DNA from: UBA6522 sp963664945
Lineage (GTDB): Bacteria > Pseudomonadota > Gammaproteobacteria > Steroidobacterales > Rariloculaceae
Assembly (NCBI GenBank): GCA_963664945.1
Contig: OY761822.1
Span: forward strand, 2,666,001 to 2,730,000
DNA: 64,000 bases
Direction: 5' to 3'
Shown piece after piece: positions 61,602 through 64,000 of this stretch. Position 1 is the first letter of the stretch; each line of letters opens with the position of its first letter. The translations under genes were made by a program, and so were the position numbers. The notes under the pieces were generated by a model. That model made no database searches and was not told the origin of the DNA. It saw only the letters and a program-made list of their open reading frames with translations.

Positions 61602-62657
61602 TCACTCGTCCGCGCAATTGAACGGCAGAACCTCATCGCCCGGAATCCAGCGCCACGACTTGCCGAGCGTGACCGGTTCGGTGAACAGCCGCGGGTCGGT
61701 GACGACCAGTTCGTAGTCCAGGCGGCTGCCTTCCTCGTTCACCGTGAAGCGCTCCACCGTTTCCACGGCATCGCTCTGAGGCAGGCCGTTCTGGTCGAAA
61801 TAAGGCCAGTTGATTCGGCTGGTGCGCACCTCGAGGGTGTCGTCCTCCCACTGTCCGATGGAGTGTCCCATCCGGGAGGGCGGCGCGTCCTGGCCGCTCG
61901 CGTCGCCGTTCATGTGGATGACCCGCATCGCATCGAATTCCTCCATCCGGAAGACGATGCGATCTCCTTCGTCGATGAATTCGACGGGGTTGGGCTGCTG
62001 CATGATGATGGGCATGCCCTTGGGAATGCAGGTGAGGAATGGGTTGTCCGGGTCGAGCGGATCCCAGGCCGCCTGAGCGGCGCGCGCCGCCTCTGTCAGC
62101 GGGTAGACGAGCGTTCCGCCTTCGGTGAGGAATCGCGTCTCCGTGCGCAGGAACGATCCGTCGGTGCTCCAGACCCGGAAGATTCCCAGGGAGGGGTCGG
62201 CGCCCGGCGTTCCGGGCGTCTCGTCCAGTCCGGTGCCCACGGTGTCGTCCGTCCAGCGGGGGACGGGCGTATCCAGCAGCGCCTCGCGCCCGTCGGCCAG
62301 CAGCATGTTGATGGCGTAGGCGTCGCGCACGGGGCGCCTGGCGGGGTAGGCGGCTACGGTTACGGTATCGCCGACACCGAGCATGTCGGGCGTGATGCCG
62401 ACGCGACTCAAGCGCGTGACGGGGATGCTTTCTACGTTCCATGTCACGGGCGTGTTGTCGTCGGCCACGCTGCTGAGAGTGAAACGCAGGTGCGGATTGC
62501 GCCAGGTCACGTCTGCGATTTCGCCCTCGATTTCGATGACCGTGTCCATGTCGTAAGTTATCCGGGCCGAGTGATGCGCGGAGGCTGCAGTGATCGAGAG
62601 CGCTGCTGCGAGTCCCACCGCCGCCCGGGAAAGACGTGTTTCCAGGCACCTGTCCAT
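61602..62657 (-). CDS. DUF6152 family exported protein, paralogue 2
   Basis: A 351-residue protein with a signal peptide (GLAAALSITAASAHHS), the domain start GEIADVTWRNPHLRFTL, VGDTVTVAAYPARRP, GIFRVWSTDGSF, SIGQWEDDTLEVRTSRINW and VERFTVNEEGSRLDYELVVT. It matches paralogue 1 through the whole length. It is followed by the ThiF gene after 17 bases and so may be in the same transcript. Function unknown. Confidence 0.85.
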   Translation of the reverse strand: MDRCLETRLSRAAVGLAAALSITAASAHHSARITYDMDTVIEIEGEIADVTWRNPHLRFTLSSVADDNTPVTWNVESIPVTRLSRVGITPDMLGVGDTVTVAAYPARRPVRDAYAINMLLADGREALLDTPVPRWTDDTVGTGLDETPGTPGADPSLGIFRVWSTDGSFLRTETRFLTEGGTLVYPLTEAARAAQAAWDPLDPDNPFLTCIPKGMPIIMQQPNPVEFIDEGDRIVFRMEEFDAMRVIHMNGDASGQDAPPSRMGHSIGQWEDDTLEVRTSRINWPYFDQNGLPQSDAVETVERFTVNEEGSRLDYELVVTDPRLFTEPVTLGKSWRWIPGDEVLPFNCADE

Positions 62658-62757
62658 GATCTTGCTCCTGCGTTCCCGCGCGTTTCTGCTTTCATATCCG
62701 AAGATTGGAAACGCTGTTGGAACAGTACCGCCTGAACAGCCGGTCGATCAAGGGAAT

Positions 62758-62864
62758 GCGGCTGCGGAATGGACCGGCTCCGCAACGGCCGGCCAGGTCC
62801 GCAGCCGCACTTCCATCGAAGATATGGCCCCGCTGTCCCAAATGCGGGATAATTCCGCAGCCGC
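62758..62864. repeat. Inverted repeat upstream of tRNA-Ala
   Basis: Perfect 13-base inverted arms (gcggctgcggaat at 62758-62770 and its complement at 62852-62864) about 80 bases apart, ending 8 bases before the tRNA. They may be chance or a structure in the tRNA leader. The rest of 62658-62872 shows no gene. Confidence 0.4.
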
Positions 62865-62872
62865 AGGGCAGT

Positions 62873-62948
62873 GGGGCCGTAGCTCAGTTGGGAGAGCGCT
62901 GCGTTCGCAATGCAGAGGTCGGGAGTTCGAATCTCCTCGGCTCCACCA
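62873..62948 (+). tRNA. tRNA-Ala (anticodon CGC)
   Basis: A 76-base cloverleaf: acceptor GGGGCCG/CGGCTCC, D arm GCTCAGTTGGGAGAGC, anticodon stem CTGCG/TGCAG with loop TTCGCAA (anticodon CGC), variable AGGTC, T arm GGGAG-TTCGAAT-CTCCT, discriminator A and encoded CCA. The body follows bacterial tRNA-Ala. The CGC anticodon reads GCG, a minor Ala isoacceptor. Confidence 0.94.
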
Positions 62949-63095
62949 TTCACAATCGGTCCATTCCGGGGACATGGTTAACACTTTCTCCGGCGCGTAT
63001 GGATTGGGGGCGGGCCCGCCGCCTCGGAGTCCTGCAAGAACAAAGGCCCCGAGCCCCCGAGAACGCCGTCACCCGTTAGTCTGCTGGAAGGCAAT

Positions 63096-63124
63096 TTCTG
63101 AAAATGGGTATCAGGCGCTATAAT
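63096..63124 (+). promoter_or_regulatory. Candidate promoter of the HipBA-like pair
   Basis: TTCTGA (63096-63101) and a perfect TATAAT (63119-63124) are spaced by 17 bases, followed by AT-rich sequence up to the first ATG at 63146. An autoregulator such as the HTH protein encoded next could bind in this region, but I see no certain operator. Confidence 0.45.
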
Positions 63125-63145
63125 AATAGCCATTGTAACCGTATT

Positions 63146-63469
63146 ATGCCTTTAGTGGACATGGACATATACACACTCTTGCCGGCGCCTGAGGTGGCGG
63201 CGGATCTGGCAAAGCGGCTGAAGTCGCAGCGGCTGGCACGAAATCTGACTCAGGCCGGGCTTGCCGCGCGATCTGGCGTGCCGTTGGGCACCCTGAAGAA
63301 GTTCGAGCGCACGGGCTCAATCTCTCTGGTCTCGTTCATCCGTCTGGTGGTTGCCCTCGGGGAACAGGCCGGTCTGGAACGGCTGATGGAGACGGACGCC
63401 CGGGACTCCATGACGCTCGACCAGATGTTGTCCACACCGAAGGCGCGCAAACGAGGGCGGATAAGTTGA
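63146..63469 (+). CDS. HipB-like HTH antitoxin/regulator
   Basis: A 107-residue XRE-family protein (ATG at 63146; an ATG at 63161 is an alternative). The helix-turn-helix is in NLTQAGLAARSGVPLGTLKK followed by FERTGSISLVSFIRLVVAL. The C-terminal tail is basic (KARKRGRIS). The stop overlaps a downstream HipA-like start as TTGA, so it is probably the antitoxin and autorepressor of a type II pair. Confidence 0.85.
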   Translation: MPLVDMDIYTLLPAPEVAADLAKRLKSQRLARNLTQAGLAARSGVPLGTLKKFERTGSISLVSFIRLVVALGEQAGLERLMETDARDSMTLDQMLSTPKARKRGRIS

Positions 63470-64000
63470 AGTCTGCACCGCGACTGTCCCCACTGACGGC
63501 GACCTTGCGGTGGGACGACGACGATATTCAAACGGTCGGTCGGCTCGGATACCTCGACCGCGTTGCCCGCTTCGAGTACGACAACAGCTTCCTGGCGGCG
63601 GGCCTTGATATCTCGCCCGTCCATCATCGCGCCAATATCGCATCCGGTCTGATCCGTCCGTACGAACCCAACGTTTTCGATGGTCTGCACGGGGTTTTTC
63701 ACGATAGCCTTCCGGACGGATGGGGGCGCCTGCTCATGGATCGACGCGCCCGCGAACTTGGAATAAATCCGGCGACATTGACACCACTCGACCGGCTCGC
63801 CTGGGTCGGCGACCGGGGTATCGGTGCCTTGTGCTACGCGCCGGACGCGAATGTCTGGAACGATGGCGAGTCCACGCTCGATCTGGACCGCCTGGCGGCC
63901 GATGCTCGCAGGGTGCTCGCGGGGCACGTGTCGGATGTCATTGCCGAACTCGGACACCTTGGCGGGTCTCCTGGCGGGGCACGGCCCAAGGCCATGGTTG
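63466..64000 (+). CDS. HipA-like kinase toxin, N-terminal part
   Basis: The frame from TTG at 63466 is open to the window end (about 178 residues). LGYLDRVARFEYDNSFLAAG is the Couple_hipA N-terminal domain, FDGLHGVFHDSLPDGWGRLL and LAWVGDRGIGALCY are its conserved continuation, and LGGSPGGARPKAMV begins the kinase domain. HipA proteins phosphorylate tRNA synthetases or other targets and induce growth arrest. The catalytic residues lie beyond the window. Confidence 0.88.
   Translation, partial: MKSAPRLSPLTATLRWDDDDIQTVGRLGYLDRVARFEYDNSFLAAGLDISPVHHRANIASGLIRPYEPNVFDGLHGVFHDSLPDGWGRLLMDRRARELGINPATLTPLDRLAWVGDRGIGALCYAPDANVWNDGESTLDLDRLAADARRVLAGHVSDVIAELGHLGGSPGGARPKAMV

Noticed and set aside
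7410..64000. CRISPR array among the repeats
   Set aside because: No regularly spaced direct repeats with unique spacers are visible; the repeats found are palindromic and dispersed.

Overview
The window reads as the chromosome of a GC-rich gammaproteobacterium. The strongest evidence is gene order: queG, nnr, tsaE, amiB/C, mutL, miaA, hfq, hflX, hflK, hflC, a DUF2065 gene and purA follow in the order familiar from Escherichia coli. Other blocks fit the same class: pepA-holC-valS divergent from lptF-lptG, and pcnB-deoxynucleoside kinase-panB-panC. MutL carries the metal-binding endonuclease motif, so a lineage without MutH is likely. I cannot name the genus. The mix of DUF6152, dienelactone hydrolase, MBL-fold and ThiF/MoaD genes recalls environmental (possibly marine or host-associated) gammaproteobacteria, but that is only an impression.

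Layout. 0-7.4 kb: partial rimI, valS, holC, pepA, lptF, lptG. 7.4-10.3 kb: RDD membrane protein, Tat-exported hydrolase, MAPEG protein, DUF6152 remnant. 10.3-16.8 kb: a catabolic cluster with a beta-keto-acid cleavage enzyme, two tiny membrane ORFs, a sodium:solute symporter, a cyclase-family hydrolase, a cupin, an SDR, a 3-hydroxyacyl-CoA dehydrogenase and a decayed short-chain fatty acid transporter. 16.9-25.2 kb: an accessory island with a frameshifted HEPN-like gene, an overlapping ATPase pair (AAA_14/DUF4143 plus a 1382-residue NACHT-like NTPase with a C-terminal nuclease-like domain), IS66 and integrase remnants and MITE-like elements. 25.3-29.3 kb: tRNA-Glu, pcnB and pantothenate genes. 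29.3-49 kb: the queG-to-purA superoperon, interrupted by a delta-class carbonic anhydrase gene and by a NotI-type restriction-modification system, then a large LysM lytic transglycosylase. 49-64 kb: NRAMP-like transporter, YceI, PHP-domain lipoprotein, exported hydrolases, two DUF6152 genes, a ThiF-Asp-box-MoaD cluster, tRNA-Ala and a HipBA-like pair cut by the window end.

The best candidate for an undescribed system is the two-gene NTPase module at 17.7-23.1 kb. It looks like an anti-phage or anti-plasmid STAND-type system: an N-terminal NACHT-like ATPase, a long helical middle and a C-terminal PD-(D/E)XK-like segment, coupled by a 10-base overlap to a second ATPase. It sits in a zone full of transposon and recombinase debris. 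A second candidate is the ThiF / Asp-box propeller / MoaD cluster, which looks like a sulfur-carrier or ubiquitin-like conjugation module of unknown target. Two families of dispersed short repeats and a CTAG-flanked MITE have inserted at gene ends. In one case an element lies exactly in a stop codon, and in another it truncates a gene.
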